From the NCBI GenBank assembly GCA_948099385.1, contig CANUEZ040000140.1, positions 1,674,001 to 1,738,000 on the forward strand: DNA of 64,000 nt, read 5' to 3'. Shown in pieces: positions 26,456 through 41,400 of this stretch (position 1 is its first letter; each line of letters starts with the position of its first letter). The DNA is from Fasciola hepatica. Taxonomy: Eukaryota; Platyhelminthes; Trematoda; Plagiorchiida; Fasciolidae. Made by a program: the position numbers and the translations under genes. The notes below the pieces were generated by a model. The model ran no database searches and was not told where the DNA came from. It saw only the letters and a list, made by a program, of their open reading frames with translations.

Positions 26456-29400
26456 TAAAGCTATTCTCTAGCATCGCACACTTTGAAAAACATCTTTGAT
26501 TGAATGCAGTTAATTCATCCAAGCAACCGTGAATAAATGAAAACGTCTCATCGAAAAAACCAGAACCGTTTAGTTTTTACCAAAACGTGTTAAGAGTTAC
26601 TCGGGCACCTAATGGGCACATGTTAGACGTCATTTTTTTCATTTCCAGTCATAGATTTACGCAAAATGACTTTAAAATTCAAGCAGTAATGGCCAGTTAC
26701 GACCACCATAACGTGTTTGTAATTTCTAAAACGGCTAGATAGCAAAGTGACAGCTTAGGGCTGGTTGTCACTTGCACCTAGAATCTGCAATATCTATTGC
26801 CTGGCTACACCACCAAATGCATCAATACACCCTAGAAAAAAGGCACTGACAGCTTTAAATCTTGTATAAAGTAAAAGGCCGGTAGGTAGTAGGTTCCTTG
26901 AGTAACAATAATACGAACTGACTTGAGTCATGAGTTCTTGACTTGGAGGACATTCGATGCAACGAGAATCACCCTCAAGGCATATAAGGCGCACGGTGTG
27001 AGTCGGAATCTGGACGAGACTACGTTTAATACTAACGTGGCAGATCCCATAATTCGGGATATATTCTAACCAATTAAGTTTGCTGAACAAACGTCTTACC
27101 ACTGAAGATTAGGTGAGTGCACATTTTACAACCCTTGGTGGAAAATCGTCTGGCATCATCACATTTACCTCTGCTGGGCTCCTCGTAGATTTCAAATTAA
27201 TCCAGCGCATACGGAGATGCTTCCGGGAGGTGTGTTCATTGAACAGTATACCTAGCTTATAGTGATTAGTTTTGGTTCCAACTCGGTTCGGTTCAGTATT
27301 TTCTTGTCCATCTTTTAGATTTCACGGCACTTTCATTAAAGAAATGTTCGAGCGTACGCAGATTCAAGCCCAACGATATTCGGCTATTTTGCCTACTAGC
27401 AAGCGTGGGAGTATCAACTTCCGGGTTTCGATTTCCATAGAGTACTTAAGGATTTACGGAAACTAACATCACTAAATTTTCACGGCTGTTCTAGACTTTT
27501 CATCGTTTACTCACAGAGACTTGTTCTGATATAAGCTGAAACAATCTTCTGTTTGAGTAAGAAACTCGATGCTGACGCAAGTCCTCCTAAACGCAACCCG
27601 GCCAATTAATGATCTATGAGTTGGATGCACCTATTCGTCATCTCCACATGATGCACTCACTACACAACGTGGCGTCACCCAGGTCAAAACTCACATACAT
27701 CAGAAATTCTCCTTCAATCCTATTTTTTGTGCAATTCAGATTTACAATTAACGTTTAAATCATTGAAGAACAGCTATAGTTCTGTTTTTCTACTGAGATC
27801 CTGAAGACTATCTCTGTATTGCAAATAAGATTCCAAATTTACCGAACTGTTTTCACAGATAGTGGGTATATTTCTGTTAGCTTGAGGATATGTATGGTCC
27901 AAAACTATGAACAAGATTGAGAACATAAAAAGATGTCCTACGATAAAATTACGGAATTACTTCTTGAGTTCAATAAAACAATCAAACAGTCATTGTATCC
28001 CTAATTTTGAATTTAAGTCATTTAACTGAATTTATCAAATCTGTCTTAACCATCATCCAAACGGTCCCAGCATTTTACACCTGTCCCTTTCAAATAAGTC
28101 AAGTGACGTCCCAGTGTCAAAAATGTCGTAGATTCACGAAATTCAGTCTGGCTCCTGTCATTTGCGATATGATCAATTTCCCAACATATCCATTATCTGT
28201 GATCCAGTTTCCGAGGTACAGTAGTCGCCTCAGATTGCAACCTCCCGGATTGCAATATTCGCCTTGTAAAAACTCTTGCCGTGCAAGAAAATTCCCTTCC
28301 TTTGGTTAGCTTTCTCCCTAAATGCAATACCTCTCAGAAAGAAACAATTTGGGTGATCCTGATTAGTGTTTCTTGATAGAGGAGGGCCCCCGCAATAGAA
28401 TCTATCGGCTATCCCGAACCAATCTTCAAAAAGAGTGATCACAAACGAAGCTCCTTTCAGTCCGAAAAAAACTTAACAACACTGCACGGTAAAATTTATA
28501 CTACACTTCGCCAAACTAGTTACCAAACAGTTCAAAGCGCATTGTGAATTCTAAGCCTTATCATCCAGCAAACCGAAGTTACAAGCATATTCGAAGTTGA
28601 AAACTGTCCATAGAAAGTAGTTTAACTCTATCATTTGGTAGGTCAGGCAGCGCTCTCTAGTACGTTCTCTTGGTCTAGTTGGTGAGGAACGAAAATACAA
28701 GACAGCTTTGTCATACTTCAGTGAAGACAATAGAAGCTGGTAAAATTTAAAAATGCATTTTGGCTCGATCTGAAGCTTGACTACAACGCTCTGTGAACCG
28801 AAATGTACTCCTCAGAAACTCCGTTTATCAACAAACATTTCTACAGTGCAGTTCTATCGATGGAGCGGAAGGCCACTAAACGCATAGGAGCACGTACATG
28901 GACGATCTTTTCGGAACTTATGAAGATGATTAGGCATTTACTAGTGGGAAACGATATTGAACGAATCACTCAAGACAAGTGGATAGTGTAGCTGATAGCA
29001 AGCCAATGGAGCATATGACCGAATAACTGAGAATTGAAGATTTACTTTGAATAGTAAGTTTTTATTTCCTTGTATTAGTTATTTAGGAATCGCACAACAT
29101 CCCATGAGCAAAGATACTGCCGATTGTAAAATTCAGAAGGAAAAGTCGACCGGAATTGGCAAGATTCGAATCAATGAATAAAGGCTAAACACGCAGTCAT
29201 TTATGGAAAGACGTTTAGACCAAATCGTGCGGGAAAAATACCGGTTGTCTCGAAAGTTATGCTAAGTTCATAAAGTACCATCATCGAATCTGACGTTGTT
29301 CTCATTCCGAATGTGACTCAGTCTATAGACAATCCTGATGTAAACGAAAAAAAGCAAAGTGACCGAACTATTGCAGTGGCTTCTCGTAACTTACTGGTTT

Positions 29401-32400
29401 CAATAAACTGGGCAGCTCATGGGAATCAAGCGAGGACGCTGGTGGACTGAAAATCATCGGGTCGGTACCTGAACGAGGTGTACGGCGCTTCGTTTGTGCA
29501 TTTTTTGTATTAAACGATCTGCGACGGTACTATACGTCGTGCAAAAGTAGTGCAAAAGTGAAATTGTTAAGTTTTTCGATAAATGACTACCTTGCACTCT
29601 GTGCAGTCCAAAGAAGACTACTAAATCCCTTCACAATAATCCAATTTGTTAAAAAAGACGGAAAGAAGACGTACTACGAGATGCAAGCATTTGGATCACT
29701 CTTGTCGATCGCGCACGTGAAAGAAAACAGTTTATACATGATACGCTACATAAGATACACAGTGAAAAAATGATGTTTCTGAAACTAGATAAAGGCTCAA
29801 GAGTGGTAATCATGAAGAAGAAAGACTATATTAACAAGATGAACATCGTTTTCTCAGACAACCGAAAATCTGTGTTCGACAAAACACTAGAGAACAGTGT
29901 ACTCATCGAGAAACAAATATATAGACACCTGCAAATCCCACTGCCACACCGGTTCATATCGGAAAGCGTGTACAAGAGGCTAAAACCAATCAGAACCCAA
30001 ACACCTCATCTGAGAAAATCACCAAAGATTCACAAAATGGGAGCTCCTTTGAGGCCCATTTTGTGCATGCAAAATTCAGCTTACCAAAAACTTGCTCGAT
30101 GGTTAGTCGATGTTCTTGATCCCGTCCGAAAACGCCTGACTCCTTATTGCTTACGAGATTCTACTGAATTTGCAAAAGTTCTTGACAGTTTTACAGTGAA
30201 GACTCGTAGAATGCATTCAATCTCTTCTTGCCAAAGTACTTCTCAGAGAAACTGTTGGTCATCTTTGTGATGTCATTTTATCCAACAACAGTGCACTGCC
30301 TATTCTTCTTGATTACCTAAGGGACCCTATACTTTTCTGCACAGAAAGTATCCGCTTTAAGTTTGAGGGAAAGGCATACAGACATATTGTTGGAGTGGCA
30401 ATGGAAAACCCCCCTGGTCCTACACTAGCAGATATTTTCCTGGGGATAATCGAAAACCGGTTTACCGATCAAATTGCTCAGTTTCTTTTGTACAAACGTT
30501 ATGTTGACGACATTTAATTGATTTCAAATGACAAGGATTTTGTTCTGTTCTATGATATTTTATATTCTATACATCCGAATTTATCTGTATCTTATGACAA
30601 AGAATCCAACTTGAGTTTACTCTTCTTAGACATTTTAATCACAAGGCGTCCGGAGGGCACACTACAAAGGGCCGTTCACAGGGAAGCGGCATGAGACAGA
30701 CGTTATATGCAGTTTTCTAGTTTCGCCCTGGTTCCGTACAAACGTAATTCGGCGAGAACGCTTTTCCACAGGGCCCGAAACATTTGTACTCCTAATCAAA
30801 TGCAGAAGGAAGAAGATATTATCAAGAAACCTTTTTGGCCAATGGTTATCCAGAAACGTTCATTGAGCAGAAAACCACAATGCAAAACAGAGCCCATTTT
30901 AACAGCCGAACGAAAGCAAGTCATTTGATTCGTTCCTTTTAAAGGTGATCACATTCTAATTATTCACGTAATTAGTTAAGCTCCACTCTAGGCCGAACAT
31001 ATAAGGCAGCCCAGTTACGCATAGTGCTGACCACTAGAGGATTAAGGATCATATTGCTTTTAATGCCTCACATGTTGTCTACCAGTTCACTTGCAGTTGC
31101 GGTAGCACGTACATTGGCAGAACAGAACGATACTTGGCTCAAAGGGTGACTGAACACATTCCAAAATGGTCTTTGCCCTCAATAACTCAGTTGGACTGCA
31201 CAAAACAAATTCTGGCAAGAAACCCGGCATCGGCTATCACGAGGCATATACTTTCAATGGGTTATCGAGTTGACCTGACTCGGTCATTCCAAGTACGATT
31301 GCGCAACCGGGATGCAAAACTGTTGGCGTTCGGCGAAGCTGTGTTGATCAAGACATAAATCCCCACTTTGTGCAGAGAAATAATCATTGCAAATAATCTG
31401 CCTTCCCTGGCATTAGCCACAAACCCCAAACGAATTGCTGTATTCTTTGTGATAAACATTCTTCTCATTTTTCCACTGTGTATCTTATGTAGCGTGTCAT
31501 ATCTAAACTGATATGTTTCACGTAAGCGATCGACAAGAGTGATCGGAACGCTTGCATATCGTAGTATGTCTTCTTTCCGTTCTTAATAACTGGATAAAGG
31601 GAACACAGCGTTTCAAATCTAATTTGTGTAAGGGGAGTATGAGTGTAAGCGCCCGTTCAGAGAGTTCACTGAGGAACTACAATGATGGTTCGTTAATAGT
31701 TCTATGTGGCCTAGAAGCAGCTAACGTCAAGAACGGTGACATTGTGATCGCATGTTAGTGCGTGCGGGTACTACTTAAGTCAAAACTACTACTTGCCCCT
31801 TTAGGGAAGAAAAAAGTGGTACTGTGGTCGGAAGGTCTTCCATTTTGTTACAGCCCCTATGGCGACTTCTTAAATGAGGCTTCTGTTTAATCAAGCACGC
31901 AGATAGAACTTTGACATCTTTAGATTTTGTCATCTTGTAATGAATGATCAATTATTTTATGTAATAAATGAATGAACAACGCTGTTTGTGAAACATTACC
32001 TGCAATTTTCGTCATACTACAGACGTAGGAAAACAATTATCCTCAGCAGCTGACCGGGGATAAATTGGAATCATCGCCAACCGGAAGCACCTCATCTAAA
32101 TGTTTGAAAGGTTAGCGGTAAAGGCTCTTTGTGATTTCGCTGACTATTCTGGGAGGGGGGGGGTTGAATATTTTCCTTATCCTGTCTTTCGATCCCAAAG
32201 TTTTCGAACCTTAGACAACAACCAATGAACTTCCAGTAATCATTATGAGGAAAGGTAGTGAGTATTCCATCATGATCTTATTTTCACCAATGCTTGCTTG
32301 TCTTCTGTGTGGGTGTTTTTAGGTTCCAGCTGGTAAACAGAGAAGATCGTCAGGCGTCATCAGCAAAATCTTCGGATGTTGTTTCAATCCAGACCAGCAG

Positions 32401-35400
32401 TAATTCTGCGGTTGAAAGACAAAATACCCGATTCTGCAGCCTCATTATGTGTGTACTCATTCACCTGTTCCTGTGGGACAATGTACATCGGCCGCACGAC
32501 AAGGCGTTTGTCTGAACGTGTCCACGACCACCACCCTACACGGTTAAACACTGGAGCAACTAAATCGCTCACTAGCGCGATCGTTTCACATCTAGCTCAG
32601 TCTAGTCTCAGTAAACGTGTCCGAGGCTTTTCGTGCCCCGCATAAGATCCGGGGTCGACAATTGAGACAAGCAAAATGTCGCATCCTGGCCGCAGCTGAG
32701 GCTGTCGGCATCCGCCTACACAACATCCCTCTGTGTGCCCGAAAACAATATGTTCTCTTAAGCTGCCCTGACCCTCCACCCTACAATAGGCCACAGACCA
32801 GATGAAAACTGACATAATATATGAGAAACAATCCACATACGGTCTTGATTAAAGCCTAGATAACAATTGTTTTCTTCCCGTTTTATGTCACCATTAATCT
32901 GTCACTCCTTATTTGTCTAATTGGTCCGGTTCCTTAACTTGTCGCAATATGTTTTGATGTAATGGCATGAGTATGAATCACTAAGAACCGGCTTGTTCGC
33001 CAATCTGTGTTCTTATAAACATTTTTTCTTGAATAAAATATTACCGAAGAAGTACAAAACCGTTTTCCAGGTTCAAAGACAAAAGCTATAAACAAGTGAA
33101 AAGTATTGAAGACATGATGATAAAATGCGTCATCGTTTAAATTCTTGGTTGATTTTGATTCTATGTTGGACGCACCGGAATGTTAAGGTCACCTTGACTG
33201 TTCCATTCCGATTCCACAGATCTGAGCTGCGTTTCATCCAACGCGCTCGGGTTCGAGCGCAGGCGTTCAAGGAATTCGATTTCCTTCAGACGGCGTTGCT
33301 TATCACGTTCCTCTTGTTCGTGCTGCATCTTTGGTATGGATCGAGTTTACAAAAACTGTCATGTAAGTCAGAGCAATTTGTGAACATGGATATGCGTTAA
33401 CTGACGCAATTATCAAGTTTTGAAAACTCCAGTGTCTTCCTGTGAGTTAATTTTATGCGTACTCTGATGATTTAATAACCTTTGGCTGCCAAATGTTGAT
33501 AGGATACAAAAGAACGTTTTCTTCTTGGAACTTTCATTAAATTTTTACTCTCTCCCTTCCCGCAAACTTTGAACAGATAAACCAAATAGATCAAATGCTG
33601 TTTTCTGTGGTTGATTTGGGCTATAGTTATAGCACGGAGTTATCAGGTTCATAACGAATCACACCCGTACTCCAAAGCTTTCACACAATAAATGAGAGCA
33701 TAAAACGGTTCCGCAAATTTTTCCTTCGGAACCTCATGTTTCGTTCAATATGACCAGGCTCACATGTCGTTGTTTATGTTTCTCATATCAAACCAACTGC
33801 ACTACTTGGAGTGACAATTGTTTTGGCCCTCAAACTGTGAGCATTCGTCTCTGTGTGTGATCATATTTCAGCACCGTCATTTCATATATGATTCGATTTC
33901 TGCATTTGCTAAGAGTGGACCATTCGCGCGATAAGCGGTCTGGTCAAGCTGGTCATCTATTTAGCTGGCAAGTTAACCAGAAAATCGATAATCCACTCAT
34001 TGACTATTCCAAAGCGGGTGACTTACGACACCGGCCGGTGAATTGTTTGTACTCGTAACCAAGACTACGTTGTGTGTACATGAATTTGGATTTGGTTCCA
34101 ATCGACACAGCCGTTTTCAGAAAGAACACAGAATAGAGCAAGCGTGTAAGCTATTAACTGAGGAAAACATTCAGTGACATTACGGAATGAGAATAATATT
34201 TCCTATTCGGTGAATTGACCTCAGCTAATGAAATGATGAACTCATTCATTTTTAGTAGCACAACTCACATTGGAAGAACAATGATGATGGATCAAGTAGG
34301 AAATGCACGTTAGAAGCACATAATAAGCTTACTTTTGACAATTTCAGCGCAGTATGCCATCGAAGAAAAGAAGTGCTTTTCAGGCGCTGCACGTAGAAAT
34401 CAATCGCCTGCGTTTGCTTGCTGCAAGGCGAAAGAATAATTTGCGGAAGAGATGAGTATTTTCCGCACCCACATTTTACTTAGATTTCAACTATGAGGCG
34501 TCCAAATCTATGCTCAGAGAAGTATTCTGTCGTAAATAAGCAATATCAGCAGGAAAACTGGTTATAAGTTATTATTGTACTACCCAAACAGTAGCTGCAG
34601 GCCTAGTAACCGAGGTATTTGAAGGACCTAAGCACGATCCACGAACTCATCAGTGGCGCTTTGGGCACCTTATACGTAAGCATACAACTGAGGTAACAAA
34701 ACATACGGATCTACGGCTTGACAAAGTTTCCGTGACATTTACTGGGGACAATGAGAGATAAAGGTCAAAATCGAAGCCACTGGTGCAGATGCTATACAGC
34801 ATACTTCGTAAATTTTCTTTCCTGCTTACGAAAATTTTGGAACCGCCGTTTAACCATAACCTACGGCGATTAGACATGAAATTATCCATTCAAGATCGTA
34901 TTCGGTACGGCATTTCCGACTTGAAAACAGACTTAGGAAATGGATCGGTACATAAAAACGGGCGTGACTTACAGTCAGCCTGTGGTGCCCGCGACTGGAA
35001 ACAGGAATAGATCTCAATCTGCGTGTAACTCGCCACTAACCGCAAAGCCAGATTAGCGGTGATCCGAAATATCAAAGGAGCTGACTAACCCTCTAAGGGC
35101 AGATAATAGTTTAAAAGAGTAATGACTGGACTTGCACAAATAAAAACCAACCTTTAAAATACTACCGAAAATCCCTTGTGACAACAGAACAAAATGAGAA
35201 ATCTTACCGTTCTATATCCCGTATTTCTGTGTTCGCTTGTTCCACTTCGCGATCGAAGCGAATCTGAGAGACTGTTGATCGCCAAATGCGTAACACTTTA
35301 CGCTGAAGCCGCAATTCATATCTTGTTTTTATGGCTTGCATACGAACACGTGAATGGTTGATCTGTTGCTTCCAGGAGGTCAAATATCGACGTAGCTGCA

Positions 35401-38400
35401 CAGGAAGAACATGGATAATAATTTGTGATTATTAGACAATGAAGGTTGTCGTGTTATCACAAATCCACTTAGCAATACATACAAACAAACACGTGTTTGT
35501 ATGCCTGTGATCAATCACGAATAGAATACCAATTTCAGTTCGTACCAGCTTTCCCGTTTCGTCAGAGCAGTAGAGTCCGGAGAAAATCAATTTATCTTCC
35601 GCATCTCTTCTTCCCAGTGTAGTGTCATGACATGATCCGTCATCGCTTGAAGAAACCGGATCTTTCGATAACGTCCCATCAAATTCAGGTGAACACTGTC
35701 GATCAGTATGGTACACTGGGCTTGAAGGATGTGTGGTTTCTTCCAACGAATTCATTTGATTATCGGTTGTGAGCCACTGGCGACATCTAACGGAATGAAG
35801 CACATGTACTCGTTTCATATTTGAACTAGACTGTAATTTGTGCAGTCAAAAAATTGAAGAATATGAAGAAGACTAATTACTTTCGGGTTGCATGATAACG
35901 TAAGTCAGTATGTACATCCCGGGTAATTACTGTTGGAAAACCACACTAGATTTTTAAGCTACTATTTTTTGGTTTAAATTTCAGTAAGGGTGACTTATCG
36001 GATGAATACTTTTTATTATTGCATGGATAAAAAAGATAAGTATTAAATGGGGGGTATATGTGATGCTCCAGTACATTTTTACTGTACAAAACAAGTTGAG
36101 ATAATGAACATCTATGGAAACAACAAATTATTCATTACGCTCTTAAAGAGGAAAAGTTTAATAAGGAGGTCCTAAGACCGAGGTTCAGGGGAAGACTAAA
36201 AATTAAAATAACAATGTTTCTGAAGGTTTAAGGGCACTGTGCACGTAAGCGATATTCACGGACAGATGAATTGAGGAACCTGGGTTCAGATGAGCAAACT
36301 GTACCGTGGTGACGGTGAAATACCACGCGGAAGAAATCATCGAGCAGTGAAAGACAAATCGTCGGTTACGGATAGGTAGAACGAATGGTGCTGCGCTGCG
36401 TGCGATCTAAATTAAGACAGCAAATAAGGGCGATTCGTACCCCAGACTTGACTAGAGGATTTAAAGGTGCAGCGCATCTTGACTGGGTATAGCTGAGATA
36501 AAAAGACGGAAACCTATCACACAGGAAGGTATGGTCTTTCCTTTAGTTGCATGAGGTGATTCCAAATTAAAATATCCGGGCCCAGATCAGTTCGGAGTGT
36601 ATGGGAAAAACAGGGCAGTGATTAGTATTTCTTATAAGCCAAATCCACATTGCAACTGATAGATGGAGGGTGGTAAGGGACGGGTATGAGTCGAGTGAAT
36701 GAAGAAGGGCATTGTCTGCAAATGCATAGACTTTTTGAGTAGTGAATAAAATATCGGTGATAAAAGTGTGAAATAGGGCTGGTGAAAGGGAGAAGCTTTG
36801 GAAAACGTCAGGGTTCACTGAGAATGTTTTGGAAAATTCCTGACTTAGACTAAAGTACTTGCAGAAAGTTTCAGGTAAATGATGTCAAATAAAATGGTCA
36901 TCCAAATTTGGGAAGCCTCGGTAAGACCTCGCCATGGCAATTCCCACCAAATCTCTCGATGTCCGGGAACGCTGAACGAGACCTGCTGTGGGAAGTCCGG
37001 ATGTGATATGTGTTTGACAGAAGAATAATAACAAACCTGTGACAACAAAATCCCTAACAGTTGTCTATCAGCAGAGCATCGCCTTCCTGCCGGTGGTGGT
37101 CGAGTGGGTTAGAGCGTCTGATCACCACCTCGGAGGTCCGAGGTTCAAATCCCCACCACCACGGGTTACTTTGGTGGTAGACAGCATTTCACATTCGTCC
37201 GGATCGTTACCACACCTGACCTATTGGGGCCTTATGTGATTCTGTACTCCAATTCTCAGGGTATGGTTGCCGGTTATACCTGATAGCGCAGTGGGCCTTC
37301 GTGGTTATGGGGAGCATACCTTTTCCACTGCACTCATGCACAAGCATGTAATAAAGAAAGAAAGAAAGATTGCGAGAATTCGCGTAGCTCCAACGGTCTT
37401 GGTAGAATTAAAATAAATGAGAATGGACGGTATTTATGTGAGGGATAACTCCTGTAGAAAATGAAAAACAATGCGCACTTTCAGCAGCAAACGAAGACGT
37501 CAAAAGAAAAAGAGATTCGTGTGCATATGCCTTCAACGTGATTACCTGAATGATACCTATGTCCGGCGTAGCTGCTGCTAGCAGAGTATTTTCTGTTGAT
37601 ATAAAGAAGAGGTGGCTATGATGTGCAGTTGGATATGAGGTAAGGGATAATGCGGGTAGTAAAGAGTTAGAGGCGAAGTGAGTTGGAAAGGTCAGCTTAA
37701 ATGAGCAGTTCGACAACTAAGTACTAAATTCATTCGAGATATAATGAAGGGATAAAGAGCACAAATAAGGGGCTACTGATTCAGCGAGGGGCAAAAAGCA
37801 TGATAGCAAGATTGGCAAGGGACGACGAACGAAGTTATTCTTTGTTTTTTTGGTGACTGTCGTCGATCTGCTTTGTGCATAGACATGGCGGTGACGAAAC
37901 ACGAATATGCAAGTTACAAGCGTCTATTAAAGGTCAACGATAAAGGAAAATGAGTTTGTAAACTGTCCAAGTTATTAGAAACCAACATGTCTTGGAGGAA
38001 GACCTCTTACACTGAAGCTAAGGTAAAGGAGTAAGATGAAAATGAACACCAGTCAGCAGAAGCGAACCTCCGAAAAGTGCGACGAGTGCGGATTGCGGGG
38101 GAAAGTGACACGTGAAATCAAAAAGACCTTGGTTCAAAGTTCCATAGAGAGGAGTTTGGCAGGTAAGAGAAATGGGAAGGATCACCAGTTAGTAAAACAA
38201 GTCTAAGGGGGGCCTACACCCTCCGGCACGCTTAAGGGTGGGGAAACTGAAAAACATAACAAGGTTATGAATGGTGCAAATCAAGTAGGCAGGTAACGGA
38301 TGCTCGCATGTAAGGCGGACTAGAAAACAGGGAATCACGAACAAATATCCATGGTGTATGAATATGCGTCACATCATGTGACTGACTAAAACAAACACAA

Positions 38401-41400
38401 CATTATGTAAGAAGCAGAAGCGAAAGCTGATTTTCCAAGGCAACATTAGGTCAGTAATTAAAGTGCGATCGCATTCGAGATCGTCTTCTCCCTTCAGCTA
38501 GCGAAATTCTGCACCCTGCTCTCGAGTTGTTGTCAGACTCAGATTCCTTCCATTGTGCGAGAGTATGGGTGTTGTTGTGGCTCGTGTAATGCTTAAGTAC
38601 ATCGTTGGTCTGACAGGTAGCAGGTGTTGTGCATATTCCCTTTTGAGTGTTGTTGTATTCCGTGTTCCCTTTATGGCATATTATTGTCAAGTGCAATTGG
38701 TGTTTATTCAGTCATTTTTATTACATGCTTGCGCATGAGGGCCGTGGAAGGAGTATACCCCATAGCTTCTAAGGCCTATTGCACTGTTAGAGATAACCAG
38801 GAACCAAACCAAGGCTTTTAGTGGAGAACCACATAAGGTCTCAATGGGTCAGGTGTGGTAACGAGCCGAACGACAGTGGATTACTGTCTACCACCAAAGT
38901 GGCCAGCTGTGGCAAAAGTCGAACCTCTGACCTCGGAGGCGGTAATCAAAAGCTCTATACCACTTGACCACCACTGGTCTAAGTGAATTGAGACTTTAGT
39001 GTTCTATTTGTGTATTACTTGAAGCCACAACAATTATAACGTGCCTTTGGGTGAGAGTAGCAGGAAGACAAATCGGCGTGCAACGGCTGTGTATTATTTG
39101 AGATTATCTCGTGAAAAAACTTAGTGTCTGTTAGTAAGTTTAAAGATCAGTTCCTTAACAGAGATTGATAAAATACGACTGATTATTCTCGGACCGCGCA
39201 ACTGAACTTTCAAGACTTGCTTCAGAGGAATAGGGAAATCACAAAAGAACAGTGGAGTAATGTACGTAATTTCCACTGATAGATTTTAGTGGGCCAAATT
39301 GGTGGTTGGGCCTGGAATTGTCTGAGCCTACGAATGTGTGCAGCTTTCCAGCACACAGCTGAATGTGCGTTGAACACCGGAGGTTGCTACTCAATGAGTT
39401 GCCTAGGTACTTGACGGAGTCGACTCGATGGAGGTAACCGTTATCAATGGCCACATCGCCCTTGGGAGAAATGAACGTGAACGAGCAAAGATATATTCTG
39501 AGATTTTCCCTGAATATATTGAAGTCAGAAGAGTGGAAGATGGTTTGACACAGGACGACGTCGTCTACTTATTTTAAAACATTAGCAGTAGTTGGCAGCC
39601 TCATGACTCATTTAAGTGGGAAATAAGTAGTAGGAAAATAGCAGTGTGCAGAATCAGTATAACAGATCAAGTCGATAATGTTTATGACCGCAAATTGAGT
39701 TTGTATGCTTGAGAGTAAATAAGTAGGTAACTGCAAGGCTAGTTGACTGGTGGCAGAGTGGGTACGGAATCAGTGCATCTGACCGCGGAACTACAAGCGG
39801 CGAATCACCTAACGTATCAGGTTAAGTGTGGAATTGCGCCAGAAGGCAGTGACCCTTCCTACCACTGATAGAGAAATACCATTTTTTGACTGACTGAGTA
39901 CGATCGTCGCACAGATTGCTTCTGTGTATTTGAAAATTATATCAAGCATTGACTCCTTACTCTACTGTTACTTTTATGCAGTTAGCTCCTGTGAAAGGAT
40001 AATCCGGCTTCATGGATGTCCCGAATGGCACCCGCCCAGGAGCAACGTGTGTGGAGAAACCGTTCATGAAGAGTCTTACGAATTAGGTAAGAAATAACGT
40101 CCCAAGCGTCACTCGGCAATTTGTTCGACGTAGAAACTCTAGCCCGTGCACAAACAAGTACTACCTGTCGGGCAGCAGGAAGTTTGTGTGTTAGGAGCTG
40201 GTAACCGAACGAGTAGTTGATACGCCTTTTGGATGTAGATGTGTCGGTCGAGGATGCCCAACGCGTCCTAGTGAATCTTACCCCATTCAGGGTAGCTGAG
40301 TAAGGAAAAGCAATGGCGGTATTAAGTTGCGGGCCACATTCGCGCACGTCACGTTGCTGCCCATGGGCTTCTGTGGTTTTTATGTAGAAAGTTCATTGCC
40401 AGACGAAAAACCCACCACGCCCTCTAACAACGCCGCGCTACTGTTGTCCTGTTACTCGCCCTCGATCTGTTCTATATGGGTGACCATGAAGAAGCCCTTT
40501 GTGCTTCAATCGCGATAGCCCTCCAGTTCATAGTAGCACGCAAACCGGATCACCACGGTAAGGTAGCAACATCGACCCTTCCGTTTACCATAAACCACTA
40601 ACTCTGAATTGACTAAAATTTCACGAGAAAGTACAGCAGATGAAAAAAGCAAATTGTTTGGCTGTTGGACGCTAACATCTAGGGTTGTTCGTCCATTTAT
40701 CTTTAGTGTCACATTTAGTGAATCAATCTTTTCCCGCCGATTGAACCTACATTTACCAAGAGTACCATCGAAACAAAGCACGTAAAACAAGGGTATGAGA
40801 AACTTCAAGCAACAAGGTTTCTTACCGTTCTCGGCTGACACGTTCTTTCTCGACCTCCAGTTGTTTGCGAACACGGATCATTTCTTTTTGAATGAGTTCC
40901 TCTTCCCGTTTTTGCTTTTGTTTGGCGGTCTCATCTAACTGAACACAAAGAGAAAGTGGACGGTTTAGTGGCATTTTAGAAAGTAATCAACAAGACTGAT
41001 ATATTTTGAACGCAACAGTACAACGAGGTTTGTCAGTATTTATGTGAAGCGATCAAAGAGGGAAGTTCCGAAAAAATGCCGTGTTTTGTTTTTCCTGATA
41101 AAGTCCAAATACGGTTCTTTTATTAGAATGCAGGATGCAGCACACTGAGAAATTGTTTTGATTTGGAATAAACAGACTGTCTAGAAGAGTCATGAAACGG
41201 AAGGATGAGCAACCGTCTAGGGACCATCAGCAAGAAACACTAAGATTTCCGGCAAAGTAAGTTCGAAGCTTACCGAGAATTGTTGGAAACTCCCAATACA
41301 GTGCATCTGAAATGAAAGATACCCTTCATGGATCGATTTCAGCCGCCTAAGTCATTTCAGGAAATTTGATTACTACTTTTACGGTGTCAAAGAGAAATAG

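Larger units (their letters stand above)
29558..31375 (+). mobile_element. Penelope-like retroelement, nearly full coding region, disrupted
   Basis: Penelope-like elements encode a reverse transcriptase related to telomerase joined to a GIY-YIG nuclease. Here the N-terminal part (29770..30270, after a short upstream frame) reads MMFLKLDKGSRVVIMKKKDY and RKSPKIHKMGAPLRPILCMQ, the template-binding region. A frameshift near 30230 leads to the catalytic region, with RYVDDI at about 30497-30515 followed at once by a stop. The frame changes again before the nuclease domain. No long terminal repeats were recognised around it. It lies in an intron on the strand opposite the host gene. Confidence 0.8.

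Noticed and set aside
34350..34455. Small Arg/Lys-rich peptide on the plus strand
   Set aside because: A 33-codon frame that is the antisense of the 88-bp CCDC191-like exon.
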